Below are positions 43,028 to 51,235 of a DNA stretch of 64,000 nucleotides, one piece after another. The stretch comes from Epilithonimonas zeae (lineage in GTDB: Bacteria > Bacteroidota > Bacteroidia > Flavobacteriales > Weeksellaceae), in the NCBI RefSeq assembly GCF_023278365.1, contig NZ_CP075338.1, forward strand, positions 3,875,634 through 3,939,633. The letters run 5' to 3'. The position numbers and the translations under genes were made by a program. The notes beneath the pieces were generated by a model. It saw only the letters and a program-made list of their open reading frames with translations, searched no databases and had not been told where the DNA came from. Within the stretch, counting starts at the first letter, position 1. Each line of letters starts with the position of its first letter.

Positions 43028-43858
43028 ATGAAAAAAATCAATCCTTTATTGGCTATGATTGTATTAATCTGTTCCAATTCTTTCTATGCGCAGAGCAGTA
43101 CAGAGTCTTTCGAAACAGAATCGCACGGCAGTACTTCTTTCACAGACAATGGTGTGATTTTCAACATTCTTTCCCACGTGGGTACGTTCCGAGTGCAGGG
43201 TAATTTTCCCGGAACAGGTTGGAACGGAACTGCAAATGATAACAGGTACATTGACAATTCAAACTCGTCAGAAAGCCCGGCCTCTTTTAGCATTAGAACA
43301 ACATCTAATTTGTTCAAAGTTAATAGATTTTGGATATATCTGTCAGCATTTAATCTTGATCTAAACGTTGACGGAACCCTTACGATTACAGGCAAATTAT
43401 CCGGAGTTACCAAATTTACGCAGACCAAAACTACAGGATTTGCTACTTCTTTAGGAAGTACGAATGGTTTTACATTAATAAATTTGGTAAATCTGAATGG
43501 ACAGAACTATTCCAATATAGTTATAGATCAGCTACAGCTTACGTTGGGTGGAGCTTTCAGGTATGCTAGTTTAGACGCCTTCACTTGGGTCAAAGACTCA
43601 AATATAGTCTTGGCTGTTGATGACACTCAGAGTAAGGTGAATGATTATTTGGTTTATCCTAATCCGGCATCAGATTTTATCAGTTTTAATAATGCTAAGG
43701 ATATTCAGAAAGTGGAGATTTATGATTTAAGCGGAAAGCTAATTATCAGTTCCGATAAAGCGGAAAAAGTAAACGTTTCTCAATTGGAAAAAGGAACTTA
43801 TGTGACAAAACTCAAAATGAGTAATGAAACCGTAAATTCAAAATTTATCAAAAAATAA
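43028..43858 (+). CDS. Small T9SS sorting-domain protein
   Basis: A 276-residue secreted protein with a signal peptide (cleavage after SFYAQ). The central 170 residues form a beta-sandwich with SFRTTSNLFKVNRFWIYLSA-like segments, probably a carbohydrate-binding or jelly-roll domain. The C-terminus is a T9SS type A sorting domain (DYLVYPNPASDFISF to SKFIKK). The terminator that follows is strong. It may be regulated together with the upstream surface genes. Confidence 0.82.
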   Translation: MKKINPLLAMIVLICSNSFYAQSSTESFETESHGSTSFTDNGVIFNILSHVGTFRVQGNFPGTGWNGTANDNRYIDNSNSSESPASFSIRTTSNLFKVNRFWIYLSAFNLDLNVDGTLTITGKLSGVTKFTQTKTTGFATSLGSTNGFTLINLVNLNGQNYSNIVIDQLQLTLGGAFRYASLDAFTWVKDSNIVLAVDDTQSKVNDYLVYPNPASDFISFNNAKDIQKVEIYDLSGKLIISSDKAEKVNVSQLEKGTYVTKLKMSNETVNSKFIKK

Positions 43859-43882
43859 AGGAAACATAAAAACTTGAATTTT

Positions 43883-43909
43883 GCCGGGAGATTTTCTTCC
43901 GGCTTTTTT
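43883..43909 (+). terminator. Terminator after the small T9SS gene
   Basis: GCCGGGAGA (43883-43891) pairs with TCTTCCGGC (43895-43903), with one G-U, a 3-nt loop and TTTTTT after it. Confidence 0.85.
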
Positions 43910-43927
43910 ATTCTCAATCCGAATCGC

Positions 43928-43935
43928 TATTTTTG
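43928..43935 (+). promoter_or_regulatory. -7 element upstream of the nitronate monooxygenase gene
   Basis: TATTTTTG matches TAnnTTTG. Transcription would begin near 43941, upstream of both candidate start codons (43949 and 43997). Confidence 0.5.
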
Positions 43936-43996
43936 GAAAAAATATAAAATGTCCAGTTTCATAGATTTCGGAATCGCCCAAAAACAGTACAACAGA

Positions 43997-44932
43997 ATGA
44001 ATAGAATCACGCAGCTTTTCGGAACAAAATATCCAATCGTCCAAGGTGGAATGATCTGGCATTCCGGATGGCGACTGGCTTCGGCGGTTTCTAATAATGG
44101 CGGATTGGGATTGATTGGTTCGGCGAGTATGTATCCCGACATTCTGAGAGAAAATATCAGAAAATGTAAAACGGCGACGGATAAACCTTTCGGAGTGAAT
44201 GTCGCTTTGCTTTATCCTAATCTTGAAGAACTCATCAATATCATTTTGGAAGAAGGCGTAAAAATCGTTTTTACATCGGCTGGTAATCCGAAAACTTATA
44301 CCGAGACTTTAAAAAAAGAAGGCATCAAAGTTGCTCACGTTGTATCAAGTGTTAAGTTTGCTGTGAAATGTCAGGAAGCTGGAGTTGATGCAGTTGTAGC
44401 AGAAGGTTTTGAAGCAGGCGGACATAACGGACGAGATGAAACGACAACACTTTGTTTGATCCCGAATGTCAGGAAACATATCGATATTCCTTTGGTTGCT
44501 GCGGGAGGAATTGGTTTGGGAAGCCAGATGCGTGCCGCGATGACTTTGGGCGCAGATGGTGTCCAGATTGGTTCTCGTTTTGCGGCAACAGTTGAAGCAA
44601 GTTCTCACGATAATTTCAAAAATAAAATCGTTGAACTGAAAGAAGGCGATACGCAATTAACATTAAAGGAATTAGCACCCGTTCGTTTGGTTAAAAATAA
44701 ATTCTTCCACGACTTAGAAAGTCTTTACGAAACGGGCAGAAATATCGAAGCTCTGAAAGAAACGCTCGGAAGAGCCCGTGCAAAACGTGGAATGTTCGAA
44801 GGTGATTTGGTAGAAGGCGAATTGGAAATCGGACAGGTTTCTGCTTTGATAGATGAGATTCTTCCTGTTGAAAAAGTCTTCGAAAACCTAATCAAAGAAT
44901 TTAACGAAGCAAAAGTCGATTTGAGTTTGTAA
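43997..44932 (+). CDS. Nitronate monooxygenase-like flavoprotein
   Basis: An FMN-dependent TIM-barrel protein of the nitronate monooxygenase/2-nitropropane dioxygenase family. It opens with MNRITQLFGTKYPIVQGGM, has VVAEGFEAGGHNGRDETTTL (phosphate-binding and catalytic region with a histidine) and VAAGGIGLGSQMRAAMTLGADGVQIGSRF. Length is 311 residues from 43997; an in-frame ATG at 43949 would add 16 residues. It oxidises nitronates in characterised members; the physiological substrate here is unknown. Confidence 0.87.
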   Translation: MNRITQLFGTKYPIVQGGMIWHSGWRLASAVSNNGGLGLIGSASMYPDILRENIRKCKTATDKPFGVNVALLYPNLEELINIILEEGVKIVFTSAGNPKTYTETLKKEGIKVAHVVSSVKFAVKCQEAGVDAVVAEGFEAGGHNGRDETTTLCLIPNVRKHIDIPLVAAGGIGLGSQMRAAMTLGADGVQIGSRFAATVEASSHDNFKNKIVELKEGDTQLTLKELAPVRLVKNKFFHDLESLYETGRNIEALKETLGRARAKRGMFEGDLVEGELEIGQVSALIDEILPVEKVFENLIKEFNEAKVDLSL

Positions 44933-44966
44933 GAAACAAATTTAAAGACAGAAGAGACAAATTTGA

Positions 44967-44992
44967 AAGGCTTCGAGAGCCTCAGCCTGACA
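44967..44992. repeat. AGGYTTCGAGARCYT repeat, copy 2
   Basis: AAGGCTTCGAGAGCCTCAGC forms hairpin AGGCT/AGCCT. It is related to 30908-30933. A TCATTTATAATTCATCATTA word follows at about 45029, shared with the 4.45 kb gap. Confidence 0.45.
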
Positions 44993-45068
44993 AGTATTAA
45001 CATTACACCAAAAGAAGCCGAATTGCTCATCATTTATAATTCATCATTAATCATTTATAATTAACCAC

Positions 45069-45497
45069 GTGTTTTCCAAACAAGAAGCTCAAAAATTGAA
45101 AACAGAATTCTGGACCGCTTTCGGGAAAGCTTTTCCGAGAAAATGGTTGTTGTATGATACCAAAATCAAGGATTTTTCTTTCAAATTTTATGCAGATAAC
45201 AAAAAAGCTGAGGTTTCGATTGATATTGAGATGAAAGATGAATTATTCCGAAATGCTTATTACGAGAAAATTTGGTCTTTAGAATCCATTTTAGAAGATG
45301 AGATTGGAGAATTTACAAAAGATGAATTTTATACTTTAGAAAACGGAAAAGTGATTAGTAGAATTTGGGTTGAGAAATCTGGAGTCAGCATTTTCAACAA
45401 ACAAACCTGGCCAGATATTTTCGAATTCTTTGTAGAAAAAATGGACGCCTTCGAACGTTTGTTTTATGAATATGAAGATTTTATCAAAGATGTTTAA
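45069..45497 (+). CDS. DUF4268 protein
   Basis: A 142-residue protein starting at a GTG. The sequence KLKTEFWTAFGKAFPRKWLLYDTKIKDFSFKFYADNKKAEVSIDIEM matches DUF4268, which also occurs as a C-terminal domain of nuclease-like proteins. It probably has a helical/beta fold; the function is unknown. Two small, possibly immunity-type genes follow. Confidence 0.78.
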   Translation: MFSKQEAQKLKTEFWTAFGKAFPRKWLLYDTKIKDFSFKFYADNKKAEVSIDIEMKDELFRNAYYEKIWSLESILEDEIGEFTKDEFYTLENGKVISRIWVEKSGVSIFNKQTWPDIFEFFVEKMDAFERLFYEYEDFIKDV

Positions 45498-45518
45498 TTG
45501 ATTAAAATTTAAATAGGG

Positions 45519-45611
45519 ATGAAATATAACATAAACAAAGGAAATGAAATTAAAGGTCATTTAGAGATATTTTTAGTTATCAAATTATTGACGAGAATCA
45601 AAGGAAAATAA
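45519..45611 (+). CDS. Possible 30-aa peptide coupled to the immunity-like gene
   Basis: A short frame starts with ATG at 45519 (MKYNINKGNEIKGH) and stops with TAA overlapping the ATG of the next gene (TAATG). The coupling geometry suggests translation, but no family is recognised, and it could be a leader or a remnant of a longer gene. Confidence 0.3.
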   Translation: MKYNINKGNEIKGHLEIFLVIKLLTRIKGK

Positions 45612-45841
45612 TGATTCACGGTAATCCGGAAGGATTAAGAAGCTTTGCAAAATTATTGTTGGAAGTTGCAGATTTGGATCAAGAAGAAGTTGATAATAGA
45701 TATTTACCAATTGGAGCAAGAGAACATTATAACTTGAGACCAGAAATAGAATTATCAAAAAGTTCTGACGAAGTAATAGTTGGGAGACTTGATGCTAAAG
45801 GAACGGGAGATTTCTATGATAGGTATGAATCTAAAGATTAA
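45611..45841 (+). CDS. Imm32-like immunity protein (tentative)
   Basis: A 76-residue protein with GNPEGLRSFAKLLLEVAD near the N-terminus and RPEIELSKSSDEVIVGRLDAKG with an FYDRY ending. This resembles the small Imm32 family of polymorphic-toxin immunity proteins from memory; no toxin gene is nearby. It overlaps a preceding short frame and is followed by another small gene after 6 bp, so it may belong to a small operon. Confidence 0.5.
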   Translation: MIHGNPEGLRSFAKLLLEVADLDQEEVDNRYLPIGAREHYNLRPEIELSKSSDEVIVGRLDAKGTGDFYDRYESKD

Positions 45842-45847
45842 TTAAAT

Positions 45848-46084
45848 ATGAAAAATATTACAATAAAAGCCAACGATTTTTTTGAGTTACTGAAGTTAAA
45901 AGACCAATCGATGTGGGATATTTTTGCCCAAATGATTGATGGCGAAGAAAAGGAAATCGGTTTTACAGATGAACACGATCAATATATCTTTCATTACATT
46001 CTTCCAAAAACTCTGGAAAAATTGCAAGAAGACAAAGCGCTCTTTGCTAAAGAATATGCAGAGAAATTATCAGGACTTAACTAA
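45848..46084 (+). CDS. Small hypothetical acidic protein
   Basis: A 78-residue acidic protein that I do not recognise (KANDFFELLKLKDQSMWDIFAQMIDGEEKEIGF). It follows the Imm32-like gene by 6 bp. Its 3' end overlaps the convergent pnuC gene by 15 bp. It may be another orphan immunity-type gene. Confidence 0.5.
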   Translation: MKNITIKANDFFELLKLKDQSMWDIFAQMIDGEEKEIGFTDEHDQYIFHYILPKTLEKLQEDKALFAKEYAEKLSGLN

Positions 46085-46732
46085 GTTTTTCTTCCATTCC
46101 AGATAACCGATAATTGCCATTGCTGTAAAAATCAAATATTGCAGCGCTGTAAATCCCAGACCTTTGTAAAGCATCATTGGAACGCAGACAATATCCGCAA
46201 CAATCCAAAATATCCAGTTTTCAAGATTTCTTTTAGCCATAAAATACATTCCGACAAGAAATAGGGAAGTGGTAACAATATCTGTGTAATTCGCCCAATC
46301 GAGGTGATAAAGTCCAAGCTTGACGCCTTCCATAGAAAACTGATTGTCGATAAATGGTTTGAGGTAGTAAATTAATCCAACGAAAAGCAGGCTTCCCAAA
46401 AACAAAACACTTCCAAGCTTCCAATCATTCTTACTTGCTTTCTTAACTTCTACATGGATGTGGTCTTCTGAACTTTTTGACCAAAGAATCCAGCCATAAA
46501 TACTCATAACTGTATAATAAACATTAATCAGCATATCTCCCAAAAGTCCAAAGACAAACATAATATAAATGAAAAGCACCGTGGAGATGATCCCTGTAGG
46601 GTAAACCCATATGTTTTTTTTGATGGAAAAGTATACGCTCAGTAAACCGAATACAGTTGCAATGACTTCTAAGACAATCAGATAAGTTTCATAAGATTGA
46701 TATTGCGCAGTGAGTTCTTCGAGAAAATTCAT
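46070..46732 (-). CDS. pnuC: PnuC-type nicotinamide riboside transporter
   Basis: A 220-residue integral membrane protein with about seven hydrophobic segments, starting LIVLEVIATVFGLLSVYFSI. Near the C-terminus it has ENWIFWIVADIVCVPMM, the PnuC signature region, and ALQYLIFTAMAIIGYLEW. PnuC proteins import a ribosylated pyridine (nicotinamide riboside in most) for NAD synthesis, driven by intracellular phosphorylation. The kinase gene is not adjacent. No TPP riboswitch was seen upstream. Confidence 0.9.
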   Translation of the reverse strand: MNFLEELTAQYQSYETYLIVLEVIATVFGLLSVYFSIKKNIWVYPTGIISTVLFIYIMFVFGLLGDMLINVYYTVMSIYGWILWSKSSEDHIHVEVKKASKNDWKLGSVLFLGSLLFVGLIYYLKPFIDNQFSMEGVKLGLYHLDWANYTDIVTTSLFLVGMYFMAKRNLENWIFWIVADIVCVPMMLYKGLGFTALQYLIFTAMAIIGYLEWKKNLVKS

Positions 46733-46914
46733 ATCCTCAAAGATAATTATTAATGTTCAAAAATGGGTTGGCTTATTCATAATTAATACAGATAAGTAAA
46801 ATTAATTAGTTAAAAAAAGTTAATGAAAGCATTTTTTTAATATTTTCGTAATTCAAAAATAAATATAGAAGAAAAAGCCCCCTTTCAATTTTTGGGGTAA
46901 AAAAAATTACAATT

Positions 46915-48456
46915 ATGGCAAATATTTGGATTAAGAAGCCAATGGAAGCGTATGAAGCAGACATTAAAAAAAGTCAGCTAAAACGTGTATTGGGAAAATG
47001 GAGTTTAACAGCTATTGGAATTGGTGCCATCATTGGAGGTGGTATTTTTGTTTTAACAGGTACAGGTGCTTATTATAATGCCGGTCCTGCCTTAGCACTT
47101 TCCTTTGTCATCGCTGGGATTGCCTGTGTTTTTGCGGCATTGTGTTATGCAGAATTCGCATCTATACTTCCGGTAGAAGGTTCAGCCTACGCCTATGCTT
47201 ATGGAACTGTAGGAGAGATCTTCGCCTGGATTATCGGCTGGGGACTGATTCTTGAATATGCAATGGGTTCTATGACTGTAGCTGTTTCCTGGTCCGGATA
47301 CTTTGGAAAATTGCTGAAGATGTTTGGGCTGCATTTACCGGCTTGGTTAACGACAGACCCACAAACATATCTTGCTGCAGGTAATTCTGGATTTTCTATG
47401 AACCTACCTGCATTTTTTATTGTATGGGTAGTGATAGGTATTCTGTTGAGAGGAACAAAAGGCGCTGCAAAAGCGAATAATTTCATTGTGATGCTAAAAG
47501 TTTCTGCCATTATCTTTGTGATTATTGCTGGTGTATTTTTCATCAATCCGGAGAATTGGTCACCTTTCATTCCAGCTGCTACTACGATTACAGAAAACGG
47601 AGTTTCGCATTCTGCATATGGTTATGCAGGAGTTGTTGCCGGAGCATCAGCCATTTTCTTTGCTTATGTTGGTTTTGATGCGGTTTCTACACAGGCTGGG
47701 GAAGCGATTGACCCTAAAAAAGATGTGCCATTTGCAATCATCGCATCTTTGGTAATTTGTACATTATTATACATCTTGGTATCATTGGTTTTAACCGGAA
47801 TGATGCATTATACAGATTTCAATCCACTAGGAAAATATCCGGATGCGATCAAAGCACCAGTGGCGTATGCCTTCGATATTGCCGGACAGGCTTGGGCAGG
47901 TTATATCATTACCATTGCAGCAACAGTTGGTTTGATTTCCGTACTGATGGTAATGATTATGGGACAATCCAGAATATTTTTAGGAATGTCAAAAGACGGA
48001 TTAATTCCGAAAACCTTCTCAAAAGTAAACCCAACGACAAGCGTACCATCAAAAAACTTAATTATTTTAGGTGGTGTAATTTCAGTCATTGCTTCATTCA
48101 CACCGATCAATGATTTGGCGCATATGACCAGTTTTGGAACCTTGTTCGCGTTCACAATGGTGTGTGTTGCGGTTTGGGTTTTAAGAGTTAAAGAACCGAA
48201 TCTTCAAAGAAACTTCAAAGTGCCTGCATTACCAGTTATTGCGGTTTTAGGAATTGCGATTAACATCTATTTGATCATCAACCTGAGCAAAGAAGCACAA
48301 ATGTATTCTTTAGGTTGGCTGGTCATCGGTTTCTTCATTTATTTCTTGTACAGTAAAAGAAATTCAAAACTTCAAAACGGAGGGTTTGGAGAGACGTTCA
48401 AAGCAGAGCAAGAACCTTTGGAAGATGTTGATATTGATATCGACAACAAGCATTAA
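46915..48456 (+). CDS. APC-family amino acid permease
   Basis: A 513-residue, roughly 12-14 TM permease of the amino acid-polyamine-organocation superfamily. The TM1 signature IGIGAIIGGGIFVLTGTG begins at about residue 35, and ACVFAALCYAEFASILPVEGSAYAYAYG is the second conserved region. The overall form resembles cationic amino acid transporters. An upstream sequence CCCCCTTTCAATTTTTGGGG (46879-46897) forms a GC-containing hairpin in the leader. A terminator follows the stop. Confidence 0.9.
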   Translation: MANIWIKKPMEAYEADIKKSQLKRVLGKWSLTAIGIGAIIGGGIFVLTGTGAYYNAGPALALSFVIAGIACVFAALCYAEFASILPVEGSAYAYAYGTVGEIFAWIIGWGLILEYAMGSMTVAVSWSGYFGKLLKMFGLHLPAWLTTDPQTYLAAGNSGFSMNLPAFFIVWVVIGILLRGTKGAAKANNFIVMLKVSAIIFVIIAGVFFINPENWSPFIPAATTITENGVSHSAYGYAGVVAGASAIFFAYVGFDAVSTQAGEAIDPKKDVPFAIIASLVICTLLYILVSLVLTGMMHYTDFNPLGKYPDAIKAPVAYAFDIAGQAWAGYIITIAATVGLISVLMVMIMGQSRIFLGMSKDGLIPKTFSKVNPTTSVPSKNLIILGGVISVIASFTPINDLAHMTSFGTLFAFTMVCVAVWVLRVKEPNLQRNFKVPALPVIAVLGIAINIYLIINLSKEAQMYSLGWLVIGFFIYFLYSKRNSKLQNGGFGETFKAEQEPLEDVDIDIDNKH

Positions 48457-48461
48457 AATAT

Positions 48462-48490
48462 AAATTCCGCATCTTTTGCGGAATTTTTTT
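48462..48490 (+). terminator. Terminator after the permease gene
   Basis: AAATTCCGCA (48462-48471) pairs with TGCGGAATTT (48477-48486), followed by T residues. Confidence 0.85.
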
Positions 48491-48491
48491 T

Positions 48492-48608
48492 GGAGCTTGA
48501 TCCCGCTATCCACTATATCTTTTTTGTCATTGCGAACGAAGTGAAACAATCTGTTGAACAATTTACCCATCGCAATAACAAAAAAGGATGCCGTTCCTAT
48601 CGGGGCTA
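48492..48608. repeat. GGATTTCC palindromic repeat, copy 2
   Basis: TTGATCCCGCTATCC, then ATCTTTTTTGT, a TCATTGCGAACGAAGTGAAA insert, ACAAAAAAGGAT and TATCGGGGCTATG. It shares the inverted poly-T/poly-A core and GGATxxCC ending with copies at 13675 and 54506. Confidence 0.55.
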
Positions 48609-48667
48609 TGGATTTTGTCTGTAAAACGAAATTTTCAACATTACCCAACTTTCATTATTTTTATAAA

Positions 48668-49687
48668 ATGAAAAAACTAGTACTATTATCACTCACGATT
48701 ATTTCATCATTTCTACTATCTCAGAAATTCACGATCGATACTTTATTGACGGATAAAATCAGCATCAGAGCCATCCAAATCTGGGACGGAAAAGTCTGGT
48801 ATGCCGGAACGGATTCAAAATTCGGTTATGTCAGTCTTAAAGATAAATCAGATAAAAAGCAGATTAAACTTTCAGATAAAAAGCTACAATTTCGGACACT
48901 TGCTCAAAATAAAAAAAGCTTTTACACAATTAATATAGAAAGTCCAGCTTACTTTTTTGAAATTGATAAAAAAAAATTAGATTTCAAAGTCGTGTTCAAT
49001 GATAATGATCCGACGGCTTTTTATGATGCTTTGAAATTCACAGATAATAATTTTGGATTAGCATTTAGCGACCCGTCAGCCAATCAAAGATTGAATATTT
49101 CTCAAACCCGAAATGGTGGTTCTCAATGGATCCATTGTAATGATTGTAAAGATTTTCCTTATTTAGAAAAAGGTGAGGCTGCTTTTGCTGCAAGTAATAC
49201 CAATATTGCAAGTGTGGGAAATTTGATTTGGATTGCGACCGGAGGTTCAAAATCCAGAATCTTCAGAATGAAAAACAAGGATTGTAATTGGCAGGTTTTC
49301 AAAACACCATTTACTCAGGGAACTTCTTCGCAAGGTATTTATTCAATTGATTTTTATAACAAAAATTTCGGAATAGCTGTTGGCGGAGATTATACAAAAC
49401 AATCCGATAATATCAATAATATTGCTACCACAAATGATGGTGGTCAAACCTGGCAAATCCAAGCCAGTGGACAAAATGCGGGCTATATGACTTGTGTCAA
49501 ATTTCGTCCAAAAGCCAAAGGAAAAGAAATAGTCGCGGTTGGAGACCAGCACATCAGCTTCTCCTCAGATTATGGAAAAACCTGGACAAAAATCTCCGAC
49601 GAAAAAAATCTATACGCCTGCGAATGGCTCGATAAAAACACTCTGATTCTAGCAGGAAAAGACAAAATAATAAAGTTGAATTTCTAG
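48668..49687 (+). CDS. Secreted BNR-repeat beta-propeller protein
   Basis: A 339-residue protein with a signal peptide (LLSLTIISSFLLSQ) and several BNR-type repeats: TRNGGSQW, TNDGGQTWQ and SSDYGKTWTKI. This is the YCF48/sialidase-like beta-propeller pattern. The function is unknown; such proteins are sometimes annotated as oxidoreductases without evidence. The ATG at 48668 is used because an upstream in-frame ATG at 48554 would add 38 residues translated from the dispersed repeat. Confidence 0.8.
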   Translation: MKKLVLLSLTIISSFLLSQKFTIDTLLTDKISIRAIQIWDGKVWYAGTDSKFGYVSLKDKSDKKQIKLSDKKLQFRTLAQNKKSFYTINIESPAYFFEIDKKKLDFKVVFNDNDPTAFYDALKFTDNNFGLAFSDPSANQRLNISQTRNGGSQWIHCNDCKDFPYLEKGEAAFAASNTNIASVGNLIWIATGGSKSRIFRMKNKDCNWQVFKTPFTQGTSSQGIYSIDFYNKNFGIAVGGDYTKQSDNINNIATTNDGGQTWQIQASGQNAGYMTCVKFRPKAKGKEIVAVGDQHISFSSDYGKTWTKISDEKNLYACEWLDKNTLILAGKDKIIKLNF

Positions 49688-49702
49688 ACAGTGAATGTAC
49701 TG

Positions 49703-49782
49703 CTTTGATGAGCGAGGCGCCTTTGCGAATCTTAATATATTTTCAATAAATTCAAAAATCTTAGTGGACTTTGCGTTCAAAA
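49703..49782 (+). repeat. CTTTGCG intergenic repeat, copy F
   Basis: GATGAGCGAGGCGCCTTTGCGAATCTTAA, an A/T centre with TTTTCAATAAATTC, and ACTTTGCGTT at the end. It is the only copy outside the arginine operon in this window and lies before the HAD gene. Confidence 0.7.
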
Positions 49783-49805
49783 TTAAACGTTAAAAACATA
49801 ATCCC

Positions 49806-49813
49806 TATTTTTG
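49806..49813 (+). promoter_or_regulatory. -7 element of the HAD gene
   Basis: TATTTTTG matches TAnnTTTG, 24 bp before the HAD start codon and just after CTTTGCG copy F. Confidence 0.45.
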
Positions 49814-49837
49814 CACCGAAATTAATGAAATAGGTTA

Positions 49838-50491
49838 ATGAAAAATACGGTTATTTTTGATATGGATGGCGTGATTGTAGATACAGAACCACTTCACAAA
49901 AAAGCTTACTATCAACATTTCAAAGAATTAGAAATCAATGTAGATGCAGAATTATTCTCAAGATTTACAGGAAAATCGACCCGAAATGTTTACCAGATGA
50001 TTAAAGAGATTTTCGGAATCGATACCAATGTTGAAGAATTAATCCAAAGAAAAAGAACTCTATTTTACGACTTATTTGATTCAGACCCAGCTTTGAAATT
50101 ATTAGATGGAGTTGAGGCTTTGATAAAAAATCTTTATTCCGCAAATTTCCAATTGATATTAGCTTCTTCTGCAGCCAAATCTACGATTGACAGAGTTTTC
50201 AAGCGTTTCAATTTATTTCCTTATTTCACACATCTTGTAAGTGGTGAAGATTTCCCAGAATCAAAACCGAATCCTGCTATTTTTAACGAAGCTCAAAGAT
50301 TATCAGGAAATGATAAATCAAATTGTATTGTCATAGAAGACAGCACCAACGGAATCCAGGCTGCAAATGCTGCAGAGATATTTTGTGTTGGTTATAAAAG
50401 CGTAAATAGCAAAAATCAGAATTACGAAACCGCAGATTTGGTCATTCAACATTTTGATGAACTGAAAGTAGAAGAATTGGAGTTGATTTAA
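49838..50491 (+). CDS. HAD hydrolase (beta-phosphoglucomutase-like)
   Basis: A 217-residue subclass I HAD phosphatase/mutase. The nucleophile motif is FDMDGVIVDTEP (D8, D10), motif II is LASSAAKS, K154-like SKPNP is motif III, and motif IV is VIEDSTNGIQAA. The cap region fits the beta-phosphoglucomutase/phosphatase group; the substrate is unknown. It meets the YetF gene tail to tail with a 4-bp overlap. Confidence 0.9.
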   Translation: MKNTVIFDMDGVIVDTEPLHKKAYYQHFKELEINVDAELFSRFTGKSTRNVYQMIKEIFGIDTNVEELIQRKRTLFYDLFDSDPALKLLDGVEALIKNLYSANFQLILASSAAKSTIDRVFKRFNLFPYFTHLVSGEDFPESKPNPAIFNEAQRLSGNDKSNCIVIEDSTNGIQAANAAEIFCVGYKSVNSKNQNYETADLVIQHFDELKVEELELI

Positions 50492-51174
50492 GAAACTCTT
50501 TTTTTATTGGAAGATTCTACCCATTCATCATTTTTGCAGACTTTACAATTGCCGTGTTCTCCGGATTTGAATTCTTGTGTATAGCCACAAAATGTACAGG
50601 AATAATGAATATTCTCAGTAAATATTTTTAATGGATTTTCTAAAGAGTTGGGCAATATTGGTAAACCATATTTAATGTCTTTATCTTCATAATAAAAAAC
50701 GCTGATTTCTCCGGAGATTTCCTCAATAGCCTTTTCAACCTGACCAAGTTGTGAAATGCCCTTCAGTCTTAACTCCGCAAAGAATTCATCTTCTCCTAGC
50801 GACTCTTTTCGGAAATCATCAATACAAAAAACACCATCCTGAATCAAGCAGATCGGTTTGCCTTCAACCAGTTTCTCAAATTTTTTGCTTTTCCCAATAA
50901 AGTAGGTGATAATGGTGTACAGGCTGATAATCATTGTGAAAACAACAATCGCTGGCATTATTCCAACATCTTTGTAAAACATCGGGTCGCCGGCTGCAGA
51001 ACCAAGTCCAATGATAACAACCAGTTCAAAAACTGAAAGTTGTTTTACGCCTCGTTTTCCTAAAATCCGAAGTCCAAAAATGATAACAAAGAACATTATC
51101 CCAGTCCTGAGAACCGTTTCCAAAAGGAAAGTCCATTCTTCGGAACCTAATAAAATTTGTTTAAAATCGAACAT
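50488..51174 (-). CDS. YetF/DUF421 membrane protein with zinc-ribbon tail
   Basis: A 228-residue protein with the DUF421 layout: three N-terminal transmembrane segments (about residues 18-37, 50-62 and 72-93), then a cytosolic alpha/beta domain (KPICLIQDGVF, SLGEDEFFAELRLKGI). The C-terminal extension of about 35 residues has C193-x2-C196 and C210-x2-C213, a rubredoxin-like zinc ribbon that ordinary DUF421 proteins lack. Function is unknown; the ribbon may bind a metal or a partner. Confidence 0.85.
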   Translation of the reverse strand: MFDFKQILLGSEEWTFLLETVLRTGIMFFVIIFGLRILGKRGVKQLSVFELVVIIGLGSAAGDPMFYKDVGIMPAIVVFTMIISLYTIITYFIGKSKKFEKLVEGKPICLIQDGVFCIDDFRKESLGEDEFFAELRLKGISQLGQVEKAIEEISGEISVFYYEDKDIKYGLPILPNSLENPLKIFTENIHYSCTFCGYTQEFKSGEHGNCKVCKNDEWVESSNKKRVS

Positions 51175-51235
51175 AGTTTTTTATCGCTATGTCCAAAAAA
51201 TACGCCAGAAATGTTCTGTTATAATTTACGCTTTT

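Noticed and set aside
45611..45841. Firm Imm32 assignment
   Set aside because: Similarity is from memory and the protein is short; kept only as a tentative call.
46733..46914. TPP riboswitch ahead of pnuC
   Set aside because: No CTGAGA or other conserved aptamer word was found on the minus strand; the gap looks like plain A/T-rich DNA plus the permease leader hairpin.
48554..48667. Upstream start for the BNR-repeat protein
   Set aside because: The extra 38 residues come from the dispersed repeat and would precede the signal peptide.
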